Source: Niastella sp966211305
Lineage (GTDB): Bacteria; Bacteroidota; Bacteroidia; Chitinophagales; Chitinophagaceae
Assembly: GCA_966211305.1 (NCBI GenBank)
Contig: CBIHPC010000001.1
Coordinates: 51,525 to 115,524, forward strand
Length of the DNA: 64,000 nucleotides
Reading direction: 5' to 3'
Shown one piece after another: positions 8,180 to 17,377 of the stretch. Made by a program: the position numbers and the translations under genes. Under the pieces are notes generated by a model. The model was not told the origin of the DNA, did not search any database, and was given only the letters and a program-made list of their open reading frames with translations. Numbering within the stretch: position 1 is the first letter of the stretch; each line of letters begins with the position of its first letter.

Positions 8180-11100
8180 ATGACACTAACTTGCCCCGCC
8201 CCAGCGAGGTGGATAGCAGCGCTTTGCTGTTTGCTGTTCGCTATGTATGGCGCTTATGCACAGGCGCCGCCCGCTTATTCAATATTGCAAAAACAGGTGC
8301 CGGTTATTCCGCTGTATGTTTATACTTCCGCACCGCTCATTAATGAGGTGAGGGGTACCGTTACCGATTCGGCAGGCAGTCCCATGCCCGGCGTATCGGT
8401 TTTTGTAAAAACACAAACCGGCACCGGAACAACTACCGACATTAACGGTAAATATATTCTGTCAATCCCCGGCGACAATGTAGTGCTCGTGTTTTCCATG
8501 GTAGGTTTCGATATCCAGGAAATACCGGTAAAAGGAAAAGAGGTTATCAATGTATTGTTAAAGCGCGCCTCCAACTCATTGAACGATGTAGTGGTAGTTG
8601 CCTATGGCAAACAACGGAAGCGCGATATCGTTGGCTCCATGACCACTATCAGCCCTGAAGACCTGAAAGTGCCTTCCAGTAATCTCACCACAGCGCTTGC
8701 CGGCCGCCTCGCAGGTGTTATAGCCTATCAAACAACGGGCGAGCCGGGGCAGGATAATGCCCAATTCTTTATTCGCGGCGTAACCACCTTCGGTTACAAA
8801 ACGTCGCCGCTTATCCTCATCGACGGCGTTGAGTATACGGCAACCGACCTCGCCCGAATTCAACCCGATGATATCGCCAGCTTCTCCATTATGAAAGACG
8901 CAACTGCCAGCGCTTTATACGGTGCGCGCGGGGCCAATGGGGTTATACTGGTAACCACCAAAGAAGGAAAACAGGGTAAGGCAAAAGTGTATATCCGCTT
9001 CGAGAATTCCGTTTCGCAACCCACCAAAACCGTTCAACTCGCCGACCCTGTCACATACCTGAAACTGCACCAGGAATCGGTATTGACCCGCAACCCGCTG
9101 GCGCCGCTTCCCTATTCGCAAAGCAAGATCGACTACACCCAACTGGGTGTAAACCCGAACATGTTCCCTGCAGTTGACTGGATGGATATGTTGTTTAAGG
9201 AACGCGCCACCAACCGGCGTGGTAATTTCAGTGTTAGCGGGGGCGGACAGATCGTCAATTATTTTCTCGCCGGTTCCTTTACACAGGATAATGGGATCTT
9301 AAAGGTAGACAAACGCAATAATTTCAATAACAACATCAACCTCAAAACGTATAACCTGCGTTCCAATGTCGGGTTGAAAGTTACCCGCACTACCGATGTG
9401 ATGGTGCGTTTATACGGCACCTTCGATGATTATAACGGTCCGGTAGACGGCGGTTCGGGTTTGTACAGAAAAGTGATGCGAACAAGCCCTGTATTGTACC
9501 CCGCCTATTACCCGGTTGATTCTGCGCACCAGTTTGTAAACCATATCATGTTCGGCAATTTCGATAAAGGAAATTACCTCAACCCATATGCCGATATGGT
9601 TTCGGGTTATAAAGATTATAACAGGTCGCTGATGTCGGCCCAGTTCGAAGTACGGCAGGACCTTTCGTTTGTTACCCCGGGGCTGGCCGTACGTGCCTTT
9701 ACGAATATCAACCGCTCCTCTTATTTCGATGTATCGCGCAGTTACAATCCTTTTTATTATAGTGCCAATGCGTATGATAAATATGCCAACACGTACCAGT
9801 TGATGGTTATCAACCCCGACCAGGTGGGCGCCGGCGCAGTGCCGCAGGGCGGAACAGATTACCTGGGTGCGCCCGCAGGCGGTGATAAAACTGTAACCTC
9901 CAACGTTTATTTTGAAGGCGCAGCCAACTATAACAGAAATATCGATAAACATGGCATCAGCGGGCTAATGGTGGTTACCGCACGAAGCAGGCAGGAAGGT
10001 GATACAAAGACCTTGCAGAAGTCGCTGGCCTATCGCAATATGGGCGTTTCAGGCCGCGCCACCTATTCGTTCGACAGCCGGTATTATGCCGAATTCAATT
10101 TCGGTTATAACGGCTCGGAACGGTTTTATAAAACCGAACGTTTCGGCTTCTTCCCTTCTGTGGGTATGGCCTGGTATGTTTCCAATGAAAAATTCTTCGA
10201 ACAATATAAATCGGCCATCAATAAACTAAAGCTCAGGGCCACCTATGGCCTCGTTGGGAATGATGAGATCGGAAGCGCCGACGACCGTTTTTATTACCTG
10301 AGCGATGTGAACCTGAACAGCACTGCCAATAACCCGGCATTCGGTACCGATGGCCGGTATACACGCAATACCATTGCCATTAACCGTTATGAGAACCGTG
10401 ATATTACATGGGAAACTTCAAGGAAGGCCAACTATGCCATGGAGTTAAGCCTGTTTGGCAAATGGGATATTGTTGCGGAGTATTATACCGAGAAGCGGTA
10501 TAATATCCTTATGGGCCGTACCTATATTCCTTATACACTGGGGTTACAGGTAGATCTTGAAGGTAACCCGCCCAAGGCCAATGTGGGCGAAGCGTCGGGC
10601 CATGGGGTAGATATCTCCGTTGAGTATTTACAAAATTTTGGTAAGAACCTGCTGATCCAGGCCCGCGGCAATTTTACTTATGCCCGCAGCCGGCTCGATA
10701 AAAATGAATCGCTGCAATACGGAGATGATCTCTACTATCTTAACCGCACCGGTTACCCCATATCGCAGGCCTGGGGATATATAGCGGAACGCCTGTTTGT
10801 TGATGACGAAGAGGTAAAGAACTCACCGGTGCAAACGTTTGGCGATTATAAAGGCGGCGATCTCAAATACCGCGATGTGAATGCCGATGGCGTGGTTGAT
10901 AAGCTCGATATGGTACCGCTGGGTTTTCCCACTACGCCCGAGATCACCTACGGGTTCGGCTTTTCCGCCAAATACAAAGGGTTCGATATGTCTACTTTCT
11001 TCCAGGGCACGGCGCGGCGTTCTTTCTGGATAGATGTACGGGCCACCGCCCCGTTTGTATCGTACCGGTATAGCGGAAGTGAACTGCCCGGCTATATTCT

Positions 11101-11452
11101 GCAAAACCAGTTATTGAAAGCATATGCCGATGATCACTGGTCTGAAGAGAAACGGAATTTATACGCGCTGTGGCCCCGCCTGAGCCCGGTGCTGAATGGA
11201 AACAACAGTCAAACCAGTACCTGGTTCATGCGCAGCGGTGCTTTTTTACGGTTGAAACAGCTTGAATTGGGTTATACCCTTCCGAAAAGAATCGTCAGAA
11301 AGATTCATATCGATAATATGCGGTTGTATGCCAACGGTACCAACCTCATCAACTTCAGCCGGTTTAAATTATGGGATGTAGAGCTGGCCGGTAATGGGTT
11401 GAATTACCCTATACAAAGAGTGGTAAATGCCGGTATTCAGGTATCGCTGTAA
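8180..11452 (+). CDS. SusC-family TonB-dependent outer-membrane transporter, first of the pectin-type PUL
   Basis: About 1090 aa from the ATG at 8180, chosen because it begins MTLTCPAPARWIAALCCLLF, a signal peptide ending at AYAQ. The open frame extends 17 codons further to a TTG, which I do not favour. A carboxypeptidase-regulatory-like domain (about 57-128, VRGTVTDSAGSPMPGVSV) is followed by the plug (LNDVVVVAYGKQRKRDIVGS, then DGVEYTATDLARIQPDDIAS and ALYGARGANGVILVTTK). The rest is the barrel, ending in a typical aromatic-rich C-terminus. There is no STN domain, so it is not a sigma-signalling type. It pairs with the SusD 17 nt downstream to import oligosaccharides using TonB energy. Confidence 0.95.
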   Translation: MTLTCPAPARWIAALCCLLFAMYGAYAQAPPAYSILQKQVPVIPLYVYTSAPLINEVRGTVTDSAGSPMPGVSVFVKTQTGTGTTTDINGKYILSIPGDNVVLVFSMVGFDIQEIPVKGKEVINVLLKRASNSLNDVVVVAYGKQRKRDIVGSMTTISPEDLKVPSSNLTTALAGRLAGVIAYQTTGEPGQDNAQFFIRGVTTFGYKTSPLILIDGVEYTATDLARIQPDDIASFSIMKDATASALYGARGANGVILVTTKEGKQGKAKVYIRFENSVSQPTKTVQLADPVTYLKLHQESVLTRNPLAPLPYSQSKIDYTQLGVNPNMFPAVDWMDMLFKERATNRRGNFSVSGGGQIVNYFLAGSFTQDNGILKVDKRNNFNNNINLKTYNLRSNVGLKVTRTTDVMVRLYGTFDDYNGPVDGGSGLYRKVMRTSPVLYPAYYPVDSAHQFVNHIMFGNFDKGNYLNPYADMVSGYKDYNRSLMSAQFEVRQDLSFVTPGLAVRAFTNINRSSYFDVSRSYNPFYYSANAYDKYANTYQLMVINPDQVGAGAVPQGGTDYLGAPAGGDKTVTSNVYFEGAANYNRNIDKHGISGLMVVTARSRQEGDTKTLQKSLAYRNMGVSGRATYSFDSRYYAEFNFGYNGSERFYKTERFGFFPSVGMAWYVSNEKFFEQYKSAINKLKLRATYGLVGNDEIGSADDRFYYLSDVNLNSTANNPAFGTDGRYTRNTIAINRYENRDITWETSRKANYAMELSLFGKWDIVAEYYTEKRYNILMGRTYIPYTLGLQVDLEGNPPKANVGEASGHGVDISVEYLQNFGKNLLIQARGNFTYARSRLDKNESLQYGDDLYYLNRTGYPISQAWGYIAERLFVDDEEVKNSPVQTFGDYKGGDLKYRDVNADGVVDKLDMVPLGFPTTPEITYGFGFSAKYKGFDMSTFFQGTARRSFWIDVRATAPFVSYRYSGSELPGYILQNQLLKAYADDHWSEEKRNLYALWPRLSPVLNGNNSQTSTWFMRSGAFLRLKQLELGYTLPKRIVRKIHIDNMRLYANGTNLINFSRFKLWDVELAGNGLNYPIQRVVNAGIQVSL

Positions 11453-11469
11453 TAACTAAAAACGAAACA

Positions 11470-13410
11470 ATGAAACGGTTAAAAATAATACTGATAGTAT
11501 TGTTGGTGATGGCGGCGGGTTCCTGTAAAAAATACCTCGATGTGGTGCCCGACCAGGTAGGTACCATCGATAACGCTTTCACCCAACGCAGCACTGCTGA
11601 AAAATTTTTGTTCACCTGTTATTCTTATATGCCACGGCATGGCGATATGGACGACAATCCCGCATTCAATGCCGGTGATGAAGTGTGGTATATGGACCCT
11701 ATCCGCGATGTGGATGCCGATTACTGGAATATTGCCCGCGGTATGCAAAATGTGGCCAACCCCATGGGCAGTTACTGGACAGGGAAGAACCAGGGATTGA
11801 GATTGTTTACCGCCCTGCGCGACTGTAATATTTTCCTCGGTGGTATAGACCGGGTACGCGATATGGAAGCTATTGAAAGGGAAAGATGGAAAGCGGAAGT
11901 GACGTTCCTGAAAGCCTGTTATCATTTTTACCTCGTGCGCATGTATGGTCCCATTCCTATCATAAGAGACAACCTCGCTGTAGGCAGTGCGCCCGAAGAT
12001 GTGCAGGTGCCGCGCGAACATGTAGATAGCTGCTTCAGCTATATAGTTCAGTTGCTCGATGAAGCTGCAGCCAATGACGCCTTACCTGCAAAAATCGTAG
12101 GAACCGAAGGAACGGAGCTGGGCAGAATTACCAGATCGATCGTGCTGGCCATGAAGGCGAAAGTGCTGGTAACGGCAGCAAGCCCGTTATTTAATGGCAA
12201 CGGCGATTTTGTTTCACTTACAACGCAGGGAAAGGATGGCGGTGTTCCTCTGATAAACCCCATAGCCGATCAAAAGAAATGGGAAACAGCGGCCACTGCC
12301 TGTAAAGAAGCCATCGACTTCTGCCATAGTAATTTTTATTCTTTGCAGCGATATAACCCGGCATTGAACCCAGGCTGGATCGTCAATGATACCATCGAAA
12401 CCCAACTGGGCATTAGGATGGCTGTAACCGAAAAGGAATTCAATACCGAAGTGATCTGGGCCAATACAACCAGCAGGGCTACCGATATTCAGCGCTGGAC
12501 GATGCCCATACTGGCCGGTGGTGCGGTAAGCGGCAGCGGGCCAAAAGGCATTCTGGCGCCGCCTATAAAAATGGCTGAATTGTTCTATACAAATAACGGT
12601 GTGCCCATTGCGGAAGACAGGACCTGGGACTATGCCGGCCGCTTTCAACTGAAAACCGCAACGGGGGCCGATACATTTTACATAAAAAAGAACGAGCAAA
12701 CGGTAAAACTGCATTATGACCGCGAGCCCCGTTTTTATGCCAGCCTGGCTTTCGACCGCGGCACCTGGTTCGGTAACTGGATCAATAACTATTCCGTTCA
12801 CAATATGCTTTATGTAAAAGCAAGAAGGGCCGAGTTTGCCGCCAGGCAGGGTGTAAGTAATTTTTCGGTTACTGGTTACTGGATCAAAAAGCTGGTAAGT
12901 ATGGGTACGGCAGGCGCCGCCGATGGCAACGTTACGGGCAGTAATCAAACCCCGTATCCCTGGCCCGAAATACGGCTCGCCGATCTGTACCTGTTGTATG
13001 CGGAGGCATTGAACGAAGTGAACGGTCCGGGTAATGAAACATACAGATGGATAGATGAGGTAAGGAGGAGGGCCGGGTTGCCCGGCGTTGTTTATAGCTG
13101 GGAAAACTTTTCGAACCAAAGTACAAGGCACACCTCTAAAGCCGGGTTGCGCGACATCATTCATCAGGAGCGACTGATAGAGCTGGCATTTGAAGGACAA
13201 CGGTTCTGGGACCTGAGAAGATGGCGCGAAGCGCATATTGTATTGAATGCGCCCATCCGCGGCTGGAGCACCGAACAACAGGATGCCGCCGCCTATTACA
13301 AACCGGTAGTTCAGTGGACGCAAACCTTTAAGCTGCGCGATTACTTCTGGCCCATTGACCAGGATGAAATACTCAGGAATAAAAAGTTGTTGCAGAACCC
13401 CGGCTGGTAA
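11470..13410 (+). CDS. SusD/RagB-family outer-membrane glycan-binding lipoprotein
   Basis: A 646-aa lipoprotein with lipobox AAGSC (MKRLKIILIVLLVMAAGSC) followed by KKYLDVVPD, the standard SusD opening. TPR-like helical regions (FLKACYHFYLVRMYGPIPII) and the C-terminal family signature (QERLIELAFEGQRFWDLRRW) are present, with the final PIDQDEILRNKKLLQNPGW. It forms the lid over the SusC channel encoded 17 nt upstream. Longer than classical SusD (about 550 aa) but within the RagB range. Confidence 0.95.
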   Translation: MKRLKIILIVLLVMAAGSCKKYLDVVPDQVGTIDNAFTQRSTAEKFLFTCYSYMPRHGDMDDNPAFNAGDEVWYMDPIRDVDADYWNIARGMQNVANPMGSYWTGKNQGLRLFTALRDCNIFLGGIDRVRDMEAIERERWKAEVTFLKACYHFYLVRMYGPIPIIRDNLAVGSAPEDVQVPREHVDSCFSYIVQLLDEAAANDALPAKIVGTEGTELGRITRSIVLAMKAKVLVTAASPLFNGNGDFVSLTTQGKDGGVPLINPIADQKKWETAATACKEAIDFCHSNFYSLQRYNPALNPGWIVNDTIETQLGIRMAVTEKEFNTEVIWANTTSRATDIQRWTMPILAGGAVSGSGPKGILAPPIKMAELFYTNNGVPIAEDRTWDYAGRFQLKTATGADTFYIKKNEQTVKLHYDREPRFYASLAFDRGTWFGNWINNYSVHNMLYVKARRAEFAARQGVSNFSVTGYWIKKLVSMGTAGAADGNVTGSNQTPYPWPEIRLADLYLLYAEALNEVNGPGNETYRWIDEVRRRAGLPGVVYSWENFSNQSTRHTSKAGLRDIIHQERLIELAFEGQRFWDLRRWREAHIVLNAPIRGWSTEQQDAAAYYKPVVQWTQTFKLRDYFWPIDQDEILRNKKLLQNPGW

Positions 13411-13436
13411 TTTTTAAAACACTAAACCTGTTTGCA

Positions 13437-14705
13437 ATGAAACTAAGTAAACATATTATAACAGGCTGCCTGCTGGTTGTAATAACCATGTGCGCCTGTA
13501 AAAAAGATGAGCGCGGCCCGCTTTCAAAAGATAAAACTGTGCCTGGCCCTGTCAGGAACGCACAGGTGACCAACCTGGCCGGCGCCGCTTTGATCACCTA
13601 TACATTGCCCGATAATGAAAACCTGTTGTATGTAAAAGCGCTGTATACCCTGAACGGGCAACAAAAAGAAGTAAAAGTATCCATGTTCCAGAAAAAGCTG
13701 TTGGTAGAAGGATTTGGGAATACAGATGAACGGGTGATAGAGCTGTATGCGGTAAGCAGAAGTGAAGTGATGTCTGAACCGGTGTCCGTAACCATAAAAC
13801 CACTGACGCCCCCGATTGTGAATGTGTTCAGGTCACTGAAAACCGATTCAACCTTTGGCGGCATCAACGTTAAATATGTAAATGCTGATTCGGCCAATAT
13901 TGTATTTGAAGTACTGGTAGCAGATTCGGTTGGCGACTGGCAGCATGTTGATTTCAATTATACCAGTATGAAACAGGGTGCTTTCAATATCCGGGGCTTT
14001 CCGCCGGTTGAGCGTACCTGGGGCATTTATGCCCGGGACCGCTGGGACAATCACAGCGATACATTGAAAGTGAAGATAACCCCTATCTATGAAGAGGAAT
14101 TGGATAAAACCAAATTCAATGATGTGCGCAATGCATTCGCCAAATATATTCCGCAGTTTGCTCCATTGCCTAATTCCGGTTTGCCGGTGGTGAATGCGGT
14201 GGATTATTCCGGCAGCTATCCATTGAGAAATTTGTACGATGACAAGGTTACCACCATGTTCCATACCAAAGAAAAATATGATCTGCCGGTATGGATACCC
14301 ATCGATCTCGATAAAAGCGGCGCTTCGGAATTCGTGCTTAGCCGTTTTAAGATCTGGCAGCGCACCGGTGCTTATATTTTCAACCATGGCAACCCCCATC
14401 ATTGGGAAATATGGGGCACCAACAAACCGAATGTGACAAGCACCGATCCCAATAACACCGATCCCAATACCGGTTGGGTAAAACTCGGTGAATATGTAAT
14501 GACCAAACCATCGGGTTGGGATGTGGGGCAAAATTCGAATGAAGATATACAGGTGGCTGCCGATGGGCAGGAGTTTGAATTACCCAATGGCGTACCGGCG
14601 GTGCGCTATATAGGGTGGAAGAATATTGACAGTTGGGGCTCCATCGACGGGTATACCGGTTTCTTTCATTTGTTTGAGTTGTCGGTCTGGGGACAGAAAA
14701 AATAA
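13437..14705 (+). CDS. Surface lipoprotein, DUF4959-DUF5126-DUF5000 type, probable glycan-binding accessory
   Basis: A 422-aa lipoprotein with lipobox around ITMCAC then KKDERGPLSKD. The N-terminal part (about 30-115) matches the fibronectin-like DUF4959 pattern (PGPVRNAQVTNLAGAALITY), followed by a beta-rich middle. The C-terminal part (about 240-420) has a discoidin-like DUF5000 look (DDKVTTMFHTKEKYDLPVWIPIDL; HHWEIWGTN; FELSVWG). Such proteins follow SusD genes and are thought to bind polysaccharide at the cell surface. The start is 26 nt after the SusD stop, so it is in the same operon. Binding target unknown; domain calls come from recognised sequence pattern. Confidence 0.85.
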   Translation: MKLSKHIITGCLLVVITMCACKKDERGPLSKDKTVPGPVRNAQVTNLAGAALITYTLPDNENLLYVKALYTLNGQQKEVKVSMFQKKLLVEGFGNTDERVIELYAVSRSEVMSEPVSVTIKPLTPPIVNVFRSLKTDSTFGGINVKYVNADSANIVFEVLVADSVGDWQHVDFNYTSMKQGAFNIRGFPPVERTWGIYARDRWDNHSDTLKVKITPIYEEELDKTKFNDVRNAFAKYIPQFAPLPNSGLPVVNAVDYSGSYPLRNLYDDKVTTMFHTKEKYDLPVWIPIDLDKSGASEFVLSRFKIWQRTGAYIFNHGNPHHWEIWGTNKPNVTSTDPNNTDPNTGWVKLGEYVMTKPSGWDVGQNSNEDIQVAADGQEFELPNGVPAVRYIGWKNIDSWGSIDGYTGFFHLFELSVWGQKK

Positions 14706-14732
14706 ATTGTTTAATCAGTTAAACCGCGGCAT

Positions 14733-15443
14733 ATGCGCGAAAATAATTATAGAACTTACCTGGTCATCATTACCATCTGTACATTGTTGCTGTTTGCATG
14801 CAGCAAGATGGATGATACCTACGATGATTTTATTAAAGACGGTGAAATTGTGTACATCGCCCGGGTTGATTCTGCCACGTCGTACCCCGGCAACAACCGC
14901 ATGGATCTGTCGATGCTGTTGACCGCCGACCCGCGCATCAGTAAAGTAAAAGTGTATTGGGATGCAGGCGGCCAAACCGATTCAACGGAAAAAGCCGTAC
15001 AACGAACAGCCGGGGTTGATACCGTCAGGTTTTCATTTAACAAATTACCCGAAGGCACCTATACCTTTTACATCTATAGTTATGACAACGCCGGGCACCG
15101 GTCGGTAAAGACAGATGTTATTGGAACGGTATATGGCGAAAAATATATTGCCCGGCTGGTAAACCGCACTGTTAAGAGCAGTATTTATGATGATAATACC
15201 AAAACCGCTATTGTCAATTGGTTTGGAGCAGGCGCCGATATAATTGGTGAAGAAATTATATATACCGATGTGCAGGGCCTGGAAAGAAAACAGTATTACA
15301 AACATGAAAGCCTGGCAGATAGTGTTTGTATTTTACCGGATTACTTAAAGGGGAACAGTTTTCAGTTCAGGACGCTGTATAAACCAGCGCCCAATGCTAT
15401 CGATACTTTTTATTCTAATTATGAGAACCGGTTAGTACCATAA
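14733..15443 (+). CDS. DUF4998-type surface lipoprotein
   Basis: A 236-aa lipoprotein with signal sequence and lipobox LLFAC then SKMDDTYDDFIKDGEIVYIARVDS. The Y.DFIKDGE.VY.A..DS pattern and the following beta-rich region (KVKVYWDAGGQTDSTE; PEGTYTFYIYSYDNAGHRS) are typical of DUF4998 proteins, which accompany DUF5000 proteins in PULs. It probably acts as a small surface-exposed partner in glycan capture. It begins 27 nt after the previous gene and is followed by a hairpin terminator, so it is the last gene of the first transcription unit. Confidence 0.83.
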   Translation: MRENNYRTYLVIITICTLLLFACSKMDDTYDDFIKDGEIVYIARVDSATSYPGNNRMDLSMLLTADPRISKVKVYWDAGGQTDSTEKAVQRTAGVDTVRFSFNKLPEGTYTFYIYSYDNAGHRSVKTDVIGTVYGEKYIARLVNRTVKSSIYDDNTKTAIVNWFGAGADIIGEEIIYTDVQGLERKQYYKHESLADSVCILPDYLKGNSFQFRTLYKPAPNAIDTFYSNYENRLVP

Positions 15444-15483
15444 CCATGCAGCGTTTTTTTCCGATACAGTTAGTTAAAACAAA

Positions 15484-15515
15484 GGAGGCGGCTGTCGTGC
15501 CGCTTCCGCTTATTT
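15484..15515 (+). terminator. Rho-independent terminator candidate after the DUF4998 gene
   Basis: GGAGGCGGC (15484-15492) pairs with GCCGCTTCC (15499-15507) over nine positions including one G-U, with a 6-nt loop, followed by GCTTATTTT. It separates the SusCD/lipoprotein unit from the GH28 gene. Confidence 0.5.
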
Positions 15516-15648
15516 TACGCAATCGTTCCCGGGAATTTTTCTGCCAAAATAGTTGAATGAATAGCGAACTGTTGGTGCAAAGCCTGTCACAATAATTGGT
15601 TAGTTGCATTAGGAAAACCAGGCATATTACTGGCTGGTACTTTTACTG

Positions 15649-17235
15649 ATGCATATGAAAAGAATTGCTTTTGGTGTAGCCTTATTGTTCGGTATGATCA
15701 GGGTGAATGCATTGCCGGTGATCGATATCGATATTACCCGGTACGGAGCGGTGGGTGATGGCAGGGTTTTAAATACGATCGCTATTCAAAAAGCTATTGA
15801 CGACTGCCATCGGCAGGGTGGTGGTAAAGTTATTTTTCCCGCAGGCGCCTGGCTGTCGGGCACCATTGTATTGAAAGACAATGTAACACTGCGGTTCAAT
15901 AAAGATGCGCGGCTGCTGGGCAGCACCAATATAAATGATTATCAGAACATTGACCCCTTTACCGATGGGCTGGGCATTGACGTTGGTTGGGCGTTGCTGG
16001 TAGCGGTAGATGCAAAACATATCGGTATCGAAGGTGAAGGCGCAATAGACGGGCAGGGCGCCAAATTAAAAGAGCAACAAATTGCAACCGATACCCGGCC
16101 CGAATCGGAGCGCTGGGGGCGTCGCCCGTTTTTAGTGCGTATTGTACGGTGTGAAGATGTAACGGTGAAAGGCATAACGCTTAATTATGCAGCTGCCTGG
16201 ACCTCGCACTATTTTCAAAGCAAAAATGTACATATCGAAAATATAAAGATCGTAAGCCATGGCGTGGCCCACAACGATGGCATCGATATAGATGGTTGTC
16301 AGAACGTGCAGATAAAAAATTGCGACATCATCAGTGGTGATGATGCCCTTTGCTTTAAGACCACCTCCAGTAAAATGGCCTGCAGCAATATTGTGGTTAC
16401 CGGTATGCGACTGAAAAGCAACCAGGGCGCCATAAAAATGGGCACCGAATCAATGGCGCCGTTTGAAAATATTATGATCTCCGGTTGTTATATCTATGAC
16501 ACCAAAAATGGCGGGATAAAATTACTGACGGTCGATGGTGCGCATATACGCAATGTGCAGATCTCGAATGTACAGATGGAAGATGTAAGAACGCCCATGC
16601 TCATCCGCCTCGGATCGCGGTTAAGTGTTTTTCGTAAAGGAAAGGACGTGCAACAACCAACAGGATCACTTGAAAATGTTGTCATAAAGAATGTAAAAGC
16701 AAAAGCATCGGCCAACGCGCAGTTAACACCTCCTTCGGGAATCCTTATCACCGGCGTACCCGGGCATTATATTACCAATCTTACACTCGAAAATATTGAG
16801 ATCGGCCTGGCTGGCGGCGGAACCATAGAGCATGCGCGGCAGCAGGTGCCTGAGGCGGTTGATAAATATCCCGAAGTAAAAACATTTGGTCCGCTGGTGC
16901 CGGCATATGGCGTATGGGCAAGGCATGTAAAAGGATTAAAGCTGGTGAACATTACGCTGCGGCTCAACAGCAACGACCGCCGGCCGGCATTGATTTGCGA
17001 AGATGGCAAAGATGTGGTCATTACGGGTTGGAATGTTCCTGAAACATCCGGCGCCGAAGCCATCATTCGTTTCGAAAATGTAGAAAAGGCCCATGTCAGT
17101 AAGATGAAAATAAAAGGAACGGCCGACGCCCTGGTTGGTGTGGAAGGAAACAGCAGTGACATACAGCTGGGAAAGAATAACGCGCCGGGCATTAAGAAAA
17201 AGATGCAATCAGCTTCCCCCCAGTCAAAGAAATAA
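15649..17235 (+). CDS. Secreted GH28-family glycosidase (polygalacturonase/rhamnogalacturonan hydrolase-like)
   Basis: 528 aa with a signal peptide (KRIAFGVALLFGMIRVNA) and a right-handed parallel beta-helix. The N-terminal YGAVGDGRVLNTIAIQKAID and GGKVIFPAGAWLSGTI are the usual GH28 opening. The catalytic signature is present as HNDGIDIDG (Asp210) and SGDDALCFK (Asp231-Asp232), with the family's 21-residue spacing. The canonical G-H-G histidine is not evident; the corresponding stretch reads SNQGAIKMGTES, a variant seen in many Bacteroidota homologues. The C-terminal extension is lysine-rich. ATG codons at 15649 and 15655 are both possible starts. It likely cleaves alpha-linked galacturonic acid in pectic polymers; exact linkage unknown. 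Confidence 0.88.
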   Translation: MHMKRIAFGVALLFGMIRVNALPVIDIDITRYGAVGDGRVLNTIAIQKAIDDCHRQGGGKVIFPAGAWLSGTIVLKDNVTLRFNKDARLLGSTNINDYQNIDPFTDGLGIDVGWALLVAVDAKHIGIEGEGAIDGQGAKLKEQQIATDTRPESERWGRRPFLVRIVRCEDVTVKGITLNYAAAWTSHYFQSKNVHIENIKIVSHGVAHNDGIDIDGCQNVQIKNCDIISGDDALCFKTTSSKMACSNIVVTGMRLKSNQGAIKMGTESMAPFENIMISGCYIYDTKNGGIKLLTVDGAHIRNVQISNVQMEDVRTPMLIRLGSRLSVFRKGKDVQQPTGSLENVVIKNVKAKASANAQLTPPSGILITGVPGHYITNLTLENIEIGLAGGGTIEHARQQVPEAVDKYPEVKTFGPLVPAYGVWARHVKGLKLVNITLRLNSNDRRPALICEDGKDVVITGWNVPETSGAEAIIRFENVEKAHVSKMKIKGTADALVGVEGNSSDIQLGKNNAPGIKKKMQSASPQSKK

Positions 17236-17357
17236 CGACTATACTTTTTTCACAAAACCATTGCTTATATGAGAAACGAAGTAATACACGATAAAGCGCC
17301 TCCTGTTGCGTAAAACCCTCACCGGCCGCATACCCTGTGAAGATTGCTCTATTTTTT

Positions 17358-17375
17358 AAATAGTTAAATAATGCT
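17358..17375 (+). promoter_or_regulatory. AT-rich motif before the second susC, related to the site at 8082
   Basis: AAATAGTTAAATAATGCT ends 2 nt before the susC ATG and resembles AAATAGTTTAATA plus ATGCT at 8086-8105. It may be a shared leader or promoter element of the two susC genes of this PUL. Confidence 0.3.
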
Positions 17376-17377
17376 GT

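Noticed and set aside
17269..17313. 14-codon frame in the gap before the second susC
   Set aside because: Too short and without supporting signal.
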